A stretch of 64,000 nt of DNA from Lachnoclostridium sp. An181 (GTDB lineage: Bacteria; Bacillota; Clostridia; Lachnospirales; Lachnospiraceae), in contig NZ_NFKJ01000011.1 in the NCBI RefSeq assembly GCF_002160325.1, positions 36,714 to 100,713 of the forward strand, written 5' to 3'. Made by a program: the position numbers and the translations under genes. Positions 25,273 through 33,633 of the stretch are shown here, piece after piece (the first letter of the stretch is position 1; every line of letters starts with the position of its first letter). The notes below the pieces were generated by a model. It was not told the DNA's origin. It saw nothing but the letters and a program-made list of their open reading frames with translations, and made no database searches.

Positions 25273-27126
25273 TTATTGTACGATTTGAATGTGGTATTTT
25301 TCCAGCCAATAATTTACCTGCAGCATATAGGCAAGCATTTGCGGTCCGGCCATCAGCTGTCCGTACCATGGTTTTCCATAATCGGACGGACTGTTTAAGA
25401 ATGCGTGGACTTTTTTATCGTCCAATAATGGCCGGATCGGTGCGGAGGGGTCAAAAAGAACTTCCTTCAGCTGGTTTCCCAGCATTTTTTCATAGGCAGG
25501 ATCATAAGTTTTGGGATATGGACTCTTTCGCCTCCAAAGGATGTCATCTGGCAGCATTCCTTCCCCAACGTGCCGCAGCAGCCCCTTTACAATGCCATTC
25601 GGGCATTTGATGTGCCATGGTATATTGAAAACATATTCCACGATCCGGTGGTCAGCAAGAGGCACTCTTGCCTCCAATCCGTTGTACATACTGGTGCGGT
25701 CCATCCGGTCCAGAAGCGTGACCATAAACCAGCGCAGATTCAGATATGCAATTTCCCGTCTCCGTTTCTCTTCCGGAGTGTCTTCGGGCAGGAGAGGGGT
25801 TTCGTGAATGGTTTGTTCATAAGCTGCGCGGGCATATTCCTCCATGTGCAGGGCTTGAATGACATCATCGCTTAAAAGTGCCTGCCTGGGTTCCATACTC
25901 ATGGACCATGGAAATGCATCTGTTTGAAATGCTTTTGCATCGTGGAACCACGGATAACCGCCAAAGATTTCATCTGCACACTCACCGGTCAATGTGACCT
26001 TATTGTAATCCGTAACCTTTGAACAAAAATACAGCATGGAGGACTCTACATCAGCCATGCAGGGGAGATCTCTGGCATCCACTGCTTTATAGAGACACTC
26101 CAGCTGATCCTGGTTGCTGCATTCCAGAAAATGGTGGTTTGTGCCGGCAAAGGCAACCATTTGTTCCACATATGGCCGGTCCTGGCTGGGTTGGAAAGAA
26201 TTTGACTCAAAATATTTGTTGTTATCCTGAAAATCAAAGGAAAATGTATTCAGTACTTTTCCCTGCTTTTTTAGCTCTCTGGCGCAGATTGCTGTGACAA
26301 GACTGCTGTCCAGGCCGCCGGAAAGAAAGGTACTGATTGGAATATCCGAAAGCATTTGCTTTTTTACAGCATCTTCCACAAGCCATGCGGTCTTTTCAAT
26401 GGTTTCTTCCATGGAATCTTCATGAGGACGGCTTTCCAGTTTCCAGTAGGGTTCAATGGTACAGGATTCATGATTAAAGATAAGGCAGTGGCCCGGGAGG
26501 ACTTCCTTGATATTTTTAAAAACACCTTTTCCATAAGTTTTTGCAGGGCCAAGTGCAAAAATTTCACAAAGTCCGCTGCTATCCAGAACGGGATTGATAC
26601 CCGGATAGGCGAACAGACCTTTAATCTCAGAGGAGAAAACAAGTGTTTTGTTTATCATCGTATAGAACAGGGGTTTCACACCAAGGCGGTCCCGGAACAG
26701 ATAAATCTGACCAGGTATGGAATCCCAAAGTGCAATCGCAAAAATTCCATTCAGTTTTTTGATATAGTCTTTACCGTGCAGCATATATCCGGCCAGTATC
26801 ACTTCCGTATCACTGGTGGTATGGAATGTAGCTCCTTCCGACAAAAGTTCTGTTTTCAATTCTTGCATATTATAGATTTCACCGTTAAAGACAATCGCAC
26901 ATTCTCTGCCTGACTGTTTTCTTACCATGGGCTGCTGCCCGGTGAGCAGGTCAATGATTTCCAGCCGCACATGGGCCAGACCGCACAGAGGACTTAGATA
27001 AGTCCCCTCATCGTCAGGGCCTCTGCGTTTTTGCGCACGGTTCATATCATCCAGGATTTGCTCCCATTTGTCTTTTTTTGCGGTGTAATTTTCATTAGCA
27101 TTATAAAAACCTGCAATTCCACACAT
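25273..27126 (-). CDS. asnB: Asparagine synthase (glutamine-hydrolysing), AsnB/AsnO type
   Basis: 617 residues: class II glutamine amidotransferase domain with nucleophile Cys2 (MCGIAGF), RGPDDEG, FNGEIYN and TSDTEVIL motifs, then the synthetase domain with the PP-loop FLSGGLDSSL, LTGECADEIFGGY and the C-terminal substrate region. AAAGGAG precedes the ATG. It starts 14 bases after dpaB, so it reads as the third gene of a dpaA-dpaB-asnB unit. In Bacillus subtilis, asnO is a sporulation-specific asparagine synthetase, and the location here suggests a similar mother-cell role. Catalytic residues look intact. Confidence 0.93.
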   Translation of the reverse strand: MCGIAGFYNANENYTAKKDKWEQILDDMNRAQKRRGPDDEGTYLSPLCGLAHVRLEIIDLLTGQQPMVRKQSGRECAIVFNGEIYNMQELKTELLSEGATFHTTSDTEVILAGYMLHGKDYIKKLNGIFAIALWDSIPGQIYLFRDRLGVKPLFYTMINKTLVFSSEIKGLFAYPGINPVLDSSGLCEIFALGPAKTYGKGVFKNIKEVLPGHCLIFNHESCTIEPYWKLESRPHEDSMEETIEKTAWLVEDAVKKQMLSDIPISTFLSGGLDSSLVTAICARELKKQGKVLNTFSFDFQDNNKYFESNSFQPSQDRPYVEQMVAFAGTNHHFLECSNQDQLECLYKAVDARDLPCMADVESSMLYFCSKVTDYNKVTLTGECADEIFGGYPWFHDAKAFQTDAFPWSMSMEPRQALLSDDVIQALHMEEYARAAYEQTIHETPLLPEDTPEEKRRREIAYLNLRWFMVTLLDRMDRTSMYNGLEARVPLADHRIVEYVFNIPWHIKCPNGIVKGLLRHVGEGMLPDDILWRRKSPYPKTYDPAYEKMLGNQLKEVLFDPSAPIRPLLDDKKVHAFLNSPSDYGKPWYGQLMAGPQMLAYMLQVNYWLEKYHIQIVQ

Positions 27127-27140
27127 CTTTTACACTCCTT

Positions 27141-27719
27141 TTAACATATGATAGGCTGATACTGTCTGCCCTCCAGAGCAGTTTCCAGGGAAGGGATCAA
27201 AAGCTCTGTATGCGCGATCATGGAATTTGGCTTTTTCTCCGGGTTATCCTGGCCAAAAGGAATAAAGTAAATATTTTTTGCATTCAGCAGCAGGCCAATA
27301 TTTTTCATATTCATACCAAGGGCGTCGTTTGTGGAGATTGAGATCAGCAGAGGCTTATTATTCCGAAGATGTGCTTTTGCCGCCATCAATGCAGGGGTAT
27401 CTGTGATGCCGTTGGCAAGTTTGGCAATCGTATTGCCGGTACATGGAAAAAGAACGAGGATATCCAGAAGGTTACCAGGCCCGATCGGTTCGGCATCAGA
27501 GATGGTAGTGATCGGCTTATTGCCTGTGATTTCCTCGGCTTTTTTCATAAAGTCTTCTGCTTTTCCAAAGCGGCTGTCAATGGTTGTGGCGGCATCTGAA
27601 AAGATTGTCTGTACTAAGGCTCCTTGGTCAGTGAGTTTCTGAAGTTCTTTAAATACCTTTTCGTATGTGCAAAAAGAGCCTGTAAGGGCTACTCCTACAC
27701 GCTTTCCTTTTAAAGACAT
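27141..27719 (-). CDS. dpaB: Dipicolinate synthase subunit B
   Basis: 192-residue flavoprotein-like subunit (SpoVFB): GVALTGSFCTYEKV at the start, CTGNTIAKLANGITDTPALMAAKAHLRN in the middle and SIETAL-like C-terminus. With DpaA it makes dipicolinic acid, the spore-core Ca2+ chelator, from a lysine-pathway intermediate in the mother cell. It overlaps dpaA by 10 bases; AAAGGAGG within the dpaA end serves as its ribosome site. Confidence 0.95.
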   Translation of the reverse strand: MSLKGKRVGVALTGSFCTYEKVFKELQKLTDQGALVQTIFSDAATTIDSRFGKAEDFMKKAEEITGNKPITTISDAEPIGPGNLLDILVLFPCTGNTIAKLANGITDTPALMAAKAHLRNNKPLLISISTNDALGMNMKNIGLLLNAKNIYFIPFGQDNPEKKPNSMIAHTELLIPSLETALEGRQYQPIIC

Positions 27720-28609
27720 TTTTGTTCCTCCTTTAGAATCCTTTCAATTGTTTCTTTTATGGCTTTGGCGGATGAGGAAGGAGCATATTTTCCAGGGAGA
27801 CCTGGGCAAGGCAGAGCATTGATCCCAAGTTTCTTGGCAGATGCAAAATCCACGCCGCCGGGAGCAGAGGCGATATCGATGATCGCAACAGTACATTTCA
27901 TCTCTGATAAAAGGTCTGAAGTTATCACTTTGGAGGGGATTGTATTAAAGATAAAATCAAAATCTCCCACGCATGTTCCAAAATCTTTTAAGGTTCCGGT
28001 TCTGTCAGCAATAAGGGCGGCCTTCGCACGTTCGTCTTCTTCATTGGAAACAACATACAGATTGGCAAACATTCCTTTCAGGTAGCATGAGAGAGTGCTG
28101 CCGCATTTTCCATATCCTAATACTGCGCAGGAACTTTTGTGCAGATTTACAGGGCTTTGCCGGATTGCTTCACATATGGCGCCTTCGGCTGTTGCAATGC
28201 TGTTATAACGGGCCAGAGACTGATCTGACATCAGGTCAAAGACATGTACACCCCTTCCCACAGCTTCTAATCTGAATTTTTCAGGTATACATCCCGCAAA
28301 GAGTGTTTGATCGGGTTTCAGATTAGAAAGAATGAGGTTTATGGGCAGATCCTCGTCAAATACGGATTGATTCAAAAAATTCCCATTTCTGGTAAAAGGA
28401 ATGGGGCAGATAATGCAAGAGGAGACATTACAGATTTTTTCCAGAGAACTTTTGGCGGCAACAAGAGAGGTATCCGAACAACGACGATGATCCGGTGTTG
28501 CACAAAGGGCATAGTGGCAGATACGGGTTGTATGGTGCGCAAGCTCTTCTACAAGATACACCTGACGCGTATCGCCGCCTATGACTGCATAATCGTACTG
28601 GTAGTTCAT
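27710..28609 (-). CDS. dpaA: Dipicolinate synthase subunit A
   Basis: 299 residues: an N-terminal domain typical of DpsA (YAVIGGDTRQVYLVEEL) and a C-terminal NAD(P)-binding Rossmann domain with GYGKCGSTLSCYLKG and FNTIPSKV. This oxidoreductase subunit works with DpaB in dipicolinate formation, a marker of endospore formation. GGAGG five bases before the ATG; a sigma-K-like promoter sits about 25 bases upstream. Confidence 0.95.
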   Translation of the reverse strand: MNYQYDYAVIGGDTRQVYLVEELAHHTTRICHYALCATPDHRRCSDTSLVAAKSSLEKICNVSSCIICPIPFTRNGNFLNQSVFDEDLPINLILSNLKPDQTLFAGCIPEKFRLEAVGRGVHVFDLMSDQSLARYNSIATAEGAICEAIRQSPVNLHKSSCAVLGYGKCGSTLSCYLKGMFANLYVVSNEEDERAKAALIADRTGTLKDFGTCVGDFDFIFNTIPSKVITSDLLSEMKCTVAIIDIASAPGGVDFASAKKLGINALPCPGLPGKYAPSSSAKAIKETIERILKEEQKCL

Positions 28610-28634
28610 TGAGAACCTCCAAAGAAGTTTAATT

Positions 28635-28663
28635 TATAATATGTAGAAACGGGGAAATGTGTT
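28635..28663 (-). promoter_or_regulatory. Sigma-K-like promoter of dpaA-dpaB-asnB
   Basis: On the minus strand: AAC (28661-28663), 17-nt spacer, CATATTATA, which fits the sigma-K pattern (AC at -35, CATAnnnTA at -10). Mother-cell sigma-K control of dipicolinate synthase is established in Bacillus. Confidence 0.6.
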
Positions 28664-28703
28664 ATTTAGAAGAGATTGTCCTGCTGGTTATAACTGGGCT
28701 TTT

Positions 28704-29135
28704 TTATATTTGATACTTTCTGATCTCCACCGGAATATCTTCGGCCGCAATACATTTCACTGCGTCTTCTGTACCAGCGGCTACGGCTGTATCGTAATAC
28801 CAGCATTTATATTTTAAAAGATTCATTGTCTCCTTGAGAGCCTCCATCTGCCGTTCTACTTCTTTCATACGGTTGTGGAACAATTCCTGGCGCTTTTTCA
28901 GGGAGGAGTCGCCTTCCTGACACCAGCTTAAGAATTCTTTGATATCCTTGATGGACATTCCGGTGTTTTTCAGGCATTCAATGACGCGCAGTGCAGCGAC
29001 CTCCTTGTCGGAAAAGACGCGGATCCCTCCGTTGGAGCGCTCCAGTCCAGGGAACATTCCCTCTCTGTCGTAGTATCGCAGCGTGGATATCGCAATACCG
29101 GTCATATTTGAAATTTCTCCAATAGAATGATACAT
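28704..29135 (-). CDS. MerR-family regulator (AdhR-like)
   Basis: 143 residues: MerR HTH (YHSIGEISNMTGIAISTLRYYDREGMFP) with conserved RYYD..G, a RVFSDKEV wing, a dimerisation helix (about 75-115) and a short C-terminal region with Cys (CWYYD near 111-115 and AVKCIAAED). The lone Cys residues could be redox or aldehyde sensors, as in AdhR. Divergent from the alcohol dehydrogenase operon, whose promoter carries a MerR-type dyad; control of that operon is strongly suggested. AAAGGAG seven bases upstream. Confidence 0.9.
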   Translation of the reverse strand: MYHSIGEISNMTGIAISTLRYYDREGMFPGLERSNGGIRVFSDKEVAALRVIECLKNTGMSIKDIKEFLSWCQEGDSSLKKRQELFHNRMKEVERQMEALKETMNLLKYKCWYYDTAVAAGTEDAVKCIAAEDIPVEIRKYQI

Positions 29136-29174
29136 ATACGTTCTCCTTTAAATAAAAAATTTTAATAAAATGTC

Positions 29175-29205
29175 TTGACCTAAAGTTAACTTCAGGTTCT
29201 ATAAT
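29175..29205 (+). promoter_or_regulatory. MerR-type promoter/operator of the alcohol dehydrogenase operon
   Basis: TTGACC (29175-29180) and TATAAT (29200-29205) are separated by 19 nt, the lengthened spacer used by MerR activators. Between them lies the near-perfect dyad ACCTAAAGTTAACTTCAGGT (29178-29197; one mismatched pair). The divergent MerR gene is 40 bases away. Confidence 0.9.
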
Positions 29206-29307
29206 CATGTTAAAACTAAAAACCAACCATGTCAACAAGAGGTTGCTTTAATCGTAAAAATTGCAGATCAATGCGTTGATCTGGATGAAAGAAAGGAAGT
29301 TTAAACC

Positions 29308-30483
29308 ATGAATATGAATTTTGATTTCAATAACCCAACAAGGATTTTGTTTGGAGCAGGTAAACTCAATGAATTGGGAGATCAGGCAATGCCGGGCAAG
29401 AAGGCAATGGTGATCATTTCAAATGGAAAATCCACAAAGGAAAACGGATATCTTGACCGCACACTTGCACAGCTTGAGAGGGCGAATGTGGAAAGTGTTG
29501 TATGGAATGGAATTATGGAAAACCCATTAAAAGAAGCAGTCATGGAAGGCGCGGCTTTTGCAAAAGATAATGGCTGTGATTTCCTCGTGGCATTGGGAGG
29601 AGGAGCAGTCCTGGATTCCTCCGTGGCGATCTCCGCGATGGCGGCAAATGAAGGCGATTTATGGGACTATGTGTGCGGCGGAACAGGGAAAGGCAAGATG
29701 TTAAAAAACAATGGGCTGCCGATCGTCACCATCACCACAACTGCAGGAACAGGCTCTGAGATCAATTGCTGGGGCGTAATCTCCAACCTGGAAACGAAAG
29801 AAAAAATCGGATTTGGCGATCCGAGACTGACTCCGGTGCTTGCGGTTGTTGATCCGGAACTGATGCGGACAGTTCCGCCAAAATACACGGCATACCAGGG
29901 ATTTGACGCATTATTCCACAATACAGAGGTCATGATGTCAAAGGGTGTGAATATTTTAAGTGAAACAATCGCGCTTTCCGCGATCGAGCATATTGCCAAA
30001 TATCTGCCAAGAGCAGTAAAGGATGGAAATGACCTGGAGGCGCGCGAGCATGTGGCCTATGGAAGTACCATGGCGGGAATGACCATGCAGCTTACGAGCA
30101 CAACAGCCCAGCACTCCATGGAACATTCCATGAGTGCATATCACCATAACCTGCCGCATGGAGCAGGACTGATCATGATCTCCAAGGCATTTGCAGAGTT
30201 TTTCATTGAGCGCCATGCATGCGATGAACAGTTTATCAAAATGGCAAAGGCAATGGGAATAGAAGATGCCGATAAACCGGAAGATTTTATCACAGCTTTG
30301 GTAAATCTTCAGGAGGCGTGCGGGGTGGCTGATTTGAGAATGAGTGATTACGGTTTTACCCCGGAGGAGTCCATGACACTTGCCAAAGGCGCAAGAAGTA
30401 TGCAGGGAGGCCTTTTCCTTGCAAATCCATGTGAGATGACGGACGAAGACTGCGCAGGAATTTTTGAGAAATCCTACCGTTAA
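29308..30483 (+). CDS. Iron-containing alcohol dehydrogenase
   Basis: 391 residues of the type III (Fe-dependent) ADH family: N-terminal NAD-binding region with GGGAVLDSSVAISAM, ATTAGTGSE-like segment TTTAGTGSEIN, GFDALFHNTE and metal-site histidines in QHSMEHSMSAYHHNLPHGAGL. It probably reduces aldehydes or quinone-related carbonyls with NAD(P)H (BdhA/YugK-like). First in an operon with a RibD-C reductase and a flavodoxin under the MerR-type promoter, consistent with carbonyl or electrophile stress. Confidence 0.93.
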   Translation: MNMNFDFNNPTRILFGAGKLNELGDQAMPGKKAMVIISNGKSTKENGYLDRTLAQLERANVESVVWNGIMENPLKEAVMEGAAFAKDNGCDFLVALGGGAVLDSSVAISAMAANEGDLWDYVCGGTGKGKMLKNNGLPIVTITTTAGTGSEINCWGVISNLETKEKIGFGDPRLTPVLAVVDPELMRTVPPKYTAYQGFDALFHNTEVMMSKGVNILSETIALSAIEHIAKYLPRAVKDGNDLEAREHVAYGSTMAGMTMQLTSTTAQHSMEHSMSAYHHNLPHGAGLIMISKAFAEFFIERHACDEQFIKMAKAMGIEDADKPEDFITALVNLQEACGVADLRMSDYGFTPEESMTLAKGARSMQGGLFLANPCEMTDEDCAGIFEKSYR

Positions 30484-30502
30484 AATAAGGAGAGTGAATT
30501 TG

Positions 30503-31234
30503 ATGGAAAGACCATATATTTTCTGCCACATGATGACGTCCCTGGACGGCAAGATCATGGGAAATTATATGACAACCCAAAACAGTGAAAAAGCAGGAGA
30601 GGTTTTTTACAATATTGCATTTGGAGAACATCCGTATTATGAACACAGAGGCTGGCTGTCGGGAAGAGTGACAACAGATGACAACTTTACATTTTACAAA
30701 AAACCCAAATTGGATGAAAGTGCGCCTAAAGTGCCGGAAGGGGATTATATTGTAGCCCCGGATCTGCCGATGTATTATGTATCTGTAGATCCTTCGGGAA
30801 AACTTGGCTGGGAGTCCAATGAAGTGATATACCAGGATACAAAGGCACATGTGCTGGAAGTGCTGACGGAAAAAGCGTCCAATGCATACAAAGCTTTTTT
30901 GAGAAAAAGGGGGATTTCCTATATCATTTGTGGAAAAGAAGGACTGGATTACGCGCTGGTTTTGAAAAAAATAAAAGAAATATTTGGAATCAAGACATTG
31001 ATGCTTGGCGGCGGGGGAGTACTGAACTGGTCGTTTATCCAGGCAGGCATGTGCGATGAACTCAGCATTGTGATGGCGGCCTCAGCGGACGGCTCTTCCA
31101 AGACACCTACGTTATTTGAATGCGGAGAGGGATTTGGCCGGGATCGGGCAATTGACTTCAAACTTTTGGATGTGCAAAGAAAAGAAGGAGACAGCCTTTG
31201 GCTGCGTTACAAAGTTTTATACGACGAAAATTAA
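30503..31234 (+). CDS. Dihydrofolate-reductase-fold (RibD C-terminal) reductase
   Basis: 243 residues starting MERPYIFCHMMTSLDGKI, a RibD-C/DHFR-fold signature; GGGGVLNWSFIQAGMCDELSIVMAA binds NADPH and DE(L)S near the middle is typical of the family. AGGAGAG precedes the ATG at 30503; longer frames have no ribosome site. The family includes pyrimidine reductases and many stand-alone oxidoreductases of unknown substrate. Its operon neighbours suggest a role in electrophile or quinone detoxification. Confidence 0.85.
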   Translation: MERPYIFCHMMTSLDGKIMGNYMTTQNSEKAGEVFYNIAFGEHPYYEHRGWLSGRVTTDDNFTFYKKPKLDESAPKVPEGDYIVAPDLPMYYVSVDPSGKLGWESNEVIYQDTKAHVLEVLTEKASNAYKAFLRKRGISYIICGKEGLDYALVLKKIKEIFGIKTLMLGGGGVLNWSFIQAGMCDELSIVMAASADGSSKTPTLFECGEGFGRDRAIDFKLLDVQRKEGDSLWLRYKVLYDEN

Positions 31235-31254
31235 AAATTTAGGAGGCGGTAAAG

Positions 31255-31734
31255 ATGAGCAAAGCATTGGTAGCATATTTTTCAGCGAGCGGTGTGACCG
31301 CAAAACTGGCCAGCAAACTGGCCGAAACAACAGGAGCAGATTTACATGAGATTGAGCCAAAGCAGCCGTATTCTGCTGCGGATCTGAATTGGAACAATCC
31401 AAACAGCCGAAGCAGCGTGGAGATGAAAGATAAAGCGTTCCGCCCGGAAATCGCAAATAAGGTAGAGCATATGGACCAATATGATATCATTTATGTAGGA
31501 TTTCCAATCTGGTGGTATGTGGCTCCGACCATTATCAATACATTTCTGGAACAGTATGATCTGAAAGGGAAAACAGTGATTCCTTTTGCAACTTCCGGCG
31601 GCAGCGGTATGGGAAATACAAACGCAGAGCTGGCAGGTTCCTGCCCGGGCGCGGTACTAAAAGAAGGAAAGAGATTTTCAATAAGCGTAAGCGAACCGGA
31701 ATTGAAGGCGTGGACAGAACAAGCAACAGTATAA
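31255..31734 (+). CDS. Flavodoxin
   Basis: 159 residues with the FMN-phosphate loop close to the N-terminus (YFSASGVTAKLA), the FPIWWYVAPTIINTFLEQY segment that packs on the isoalloxazine, and ATSGGSGMGNT. This matches the flavodoxin_4 group often found with aldo/keto reductases and iron ADHs. AGGAGG eight bases upstream. It is the third gene of the MerR-controlled operon and may supply or accept electrons for redox repair. Confidence 0.92.
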   Translation: MSKALVAYFSASGVTAKLASKLAETTGADLHEIEPKQPYSAADLNWNNPNSRSSVEMKDKAFRPEIANKVEHMDQYDIIYVGFPIWWYVAPTIINTFLEQYDLKGKTVIPFATSGGSGMGNTNAELAGSCPGAVLKEGKRFSISVSEPELKAWTEQATV

Positions 31735-31780
31735 AACTGGCTGTACAGTAAAGGTCAGTCAGGAAACAGACAGTCTTAAC

Positions 31781-31820
31781 AGGGGTAAGGAATGATTCAT
31801 ATGAATCATTCCTTACCCCT
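31781..31820. repeat. Perfect 40-bp inverted repeat without spacer
   Basis: Bases 31781-31800 are the exact reverse complement of 31801-31820 (half-site AGGGGTAAGGAATGATTCAT). RNA from either strand would fold into a long hairpin. There is no T-run directly after it on the plus strand, so it is either a processing/stabilising hairpin behind the flavodoxin gene or a DNA element. Confidence 0.95.
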
Positions 31821-31908
31821 ATAAATTTGTCCTTTCCATTGCCTTGTTCATTAGTAGGAAGTATAATCAGTTTAGAAATTTATGCTATAAGAAAAAGGAG
31901 ACAGGCAG

Positions 31909-32403
31909 ATGTATATCCGGAAATACAAACAAGAGGACTGTGTAGATTTAAGCAAACTGTTTTATGAAACCGTACACACTGTCAATTCCAAAGATTACAC
32001 AGAAGAACAATTGTGTGTCTGGGCGACTGGAAAGATAGATTTGGAAAAATGGAACCAATCCTTTTTGGAGCACTGCACATATGTGGCAGTTGAAAAGGAA
32101 ATGATCGTGGGATTTGCCGACATGGACGATACCGGATATCTGGACAGACTGTATGTGCATAAAGATTGTCAGGGCAGGGGTGTGGGAAAGGAACTCTGTG
32201 ATGCGTTGGAATTGTCCGTGGGGAGCAAAAAGTTTACGACACATGCGTCCATTACTGCAAAACCCTTTTTTGAAAAAAGGGGGTATCAGGTTGTGAAAAA
32301 ACAGCAGGTCGAAAGACAGGGCATTTTTTTGACGAATTATGTCATGGAAAAGAGACAAGAACAGGAAACGTTTCAGGATACACAAGGAGGGACGAAAAGA
32401 TGA
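31909..32403 (+). CDS. GNAT-family acetyltransferase
   Basis: 164 residues: MYIRKYKQEDC start, central strand VAVEKEMIVGFADMDDTGYLDRLYVHKDCQGRGVG with the acetyl-CoA loop QGRGVGKELC, and the C-terminal FFEKRGYQVVKKQQVERQGI. These are YjaB/YafP-like features; the acceptor is unknown (small amine, peptide or drug). AAAAGGAG eight bases upstream of the ATG. Its last four bases overlap the next start (ATGA), implying translational coupling with the PD-(D/E)XK-like gene. Confidence 0.9.
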   Translation: MYIRKYKQEDCVDLSKLFYETVHTVNSKDYTEEQLCVWATGKIDLEKWNQSFLEHCTYVAVEKEMIVGFADMDDTGYLDRLYVHKDCQGRGVGKELCDALELSVGSKKFTTHASITAKPFFEKRGYQVVKKQQVERQGIFLTNYVMEKRQEQETFQDTQGGTKR

Positions 32404-33038
32404 AGGCGTATAAGCAGATGCGGGGAAGATATGAGATTATTTATTACAGCGTAGAGATCACAGAGGATATGAAAGCACTGGCGCTTGACTTTGCAAAGAA
32501 CATCATCCTTACAGACAATCAGTATTCCAGACTTTTGCCTGAAAATGTGAAAAATTCTCATGATGTGTCGCTGCAGCAGAAGATTGAGATACAGAGAACG
32601 TATATGGGGAAACTTGGGGAACTTGCCTTTGCCAAATTTTTGGATGAAAAAGGAAAACAGGTGGACATCCGGGGCATGTTTCAAATCTATGAGGGGCAGA
32701 CAAATGTGGATAATTTTGATTTCAGGACCAGAAACGGAATGTCTGTGGATATCAAGACGGGATTTCGCAACATACACAGAAGGCTGCTTGTAAATGTGGA
32801 ACAGTTTGAAAATCTTCCAAAGGATTATTATGTTGCAGTGAAATTAAACGCAAAAGACGTCAATTCCCAGGATAAGCTGGTAGACTGGGACGATATCACG
32901 GAAGCGTACATTCAAGGGTATGCCCAGTACACATATCTCAATGAACACCCACAGATCCAGGATTTTGGCGAAGGCCCGGCAAATTGGCTGATGTATGACC
33001 AGCTGATGGGAATTGACAGATTGCTGCCTTTGTTTTAA
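32400..33038 (+). CDS. Putative PD-(D/E)XK nuclease-fold protein
   Basis: 212 residues of no family I can name. The spacing of GELAFAKFL (Glu74), NVDNFDF (Asp107) and SVDIKTG (Asp117, Lys119) fits the core of a PD-(D/E)XK (restriction-endonuclease-like) fold with hydrophobic strands around. No methyltransferase or phage gene is nearby. It is coupled to the GNAT gene by an ATGA overlap and converges with tspO by a 4-base overlap. A role as an orphan defence nuclease is only a guess; an inactive structural use of the fold is also possible. Confidence 0.6.
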   Translation: MKAYKQMRGRYEIIYYSVEITEDMKALALDFAKNIILTDNQYSRLLPENVKNSHDVSLQQKIEIQRTYMGKLGELAFAKFLDEKGKQVDIRGMFQIYEGQTNVDNFDFRTRNGMSVDIKTGFRNIHRRLLVNVEQFENLPKDYYVAVKLNAKDVNSQDKLVDWDDITEAYIQGYAQYTYLNEHPQIQDFGEGPANWLMYDQLMGIDRLLPLF

Positions 33039-33499
33039 TTCATTTTGTACACCGCAAAATTAAGGATTGCGGCAAATACACACCACAGAAAATACGGTAT
33101 CTGCAGAATAGCGGCCAGAGGGCTGATTTGGTAAAAATAGTAGATCATCAAGGTGAGGATGAAAAGCAGTGCCAGCAGCCATAAAAATGCAAGAAAATAT
33201 TGTGAAAATCCGAAGAACAGGATACTCCACGTAAAGTTGAAAAACAGCTGAAGTCCATAGAGGAACAGAGCTTTTTGTTTCTTCGGATCTTCTGTTTCAT
33301 AGATCAGGTATGCACTGATGCCCATGAGGAGATAGAGTACGGCCCACACAATGGGGAACAGTGCGGCCGGCGGTGCAAATGATGGCAGGATCAGATCGTC
33401 ATATCCTCTGGCATTTCCGCTAAGCAGAGAGGAAATGGAGCCGATGGCGAGGGGAGTGAGGAGAAAGATCGCAAAAACAGACTTATCTTTGATTTTCAT
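33035..33499 (-). CDS. TspO/MBR-family membrane protein
   Basis: 154 residues with five predicted TM helices and the family pattern: PSFAPPAALFPIVWAVLYLLMGISAYLIY, then LQLFFNFTWSILFFGFSQYFLAF. TspO proteins bind tetrapyrroles, cholesterol-like molecules and other hydrophobic ligands; bacterial roles differ. Its 3' end overlaps the convergent gene at 33035-33038. Divergent from the choloylglycine-hydrolase-like gene, which is worth noting because both families meet steroid-like ligands, but any functional tie is speculation. Confidence 0.92.
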   Translation of the reverse strand: MKIKDKSVFAIFLLTPLAIGSISSLLSGNARGYDDLILPSFAPPAALFPIVWAVLYLLMGISAYLIYETEDPKKQKALFLYGLQLFFNFTWSILFFGFSQYFLAFLWLLALLFILTLMIYYFYQISPLAAILQIPYFLWCVFAAILNFAVYKMN

Positions 33500-33633
33500 A
33501 AGGTTTACTTCCGGAAATTTTGTTGATATATCCTATGAGGAAGAGGAAATAAATATACGAATATTTTGAGGACAATTGGGCATAATCGTTCATTATCCGA
33601 AGAATTGTTTGGAAAAAACCGGAGGGGACAACA

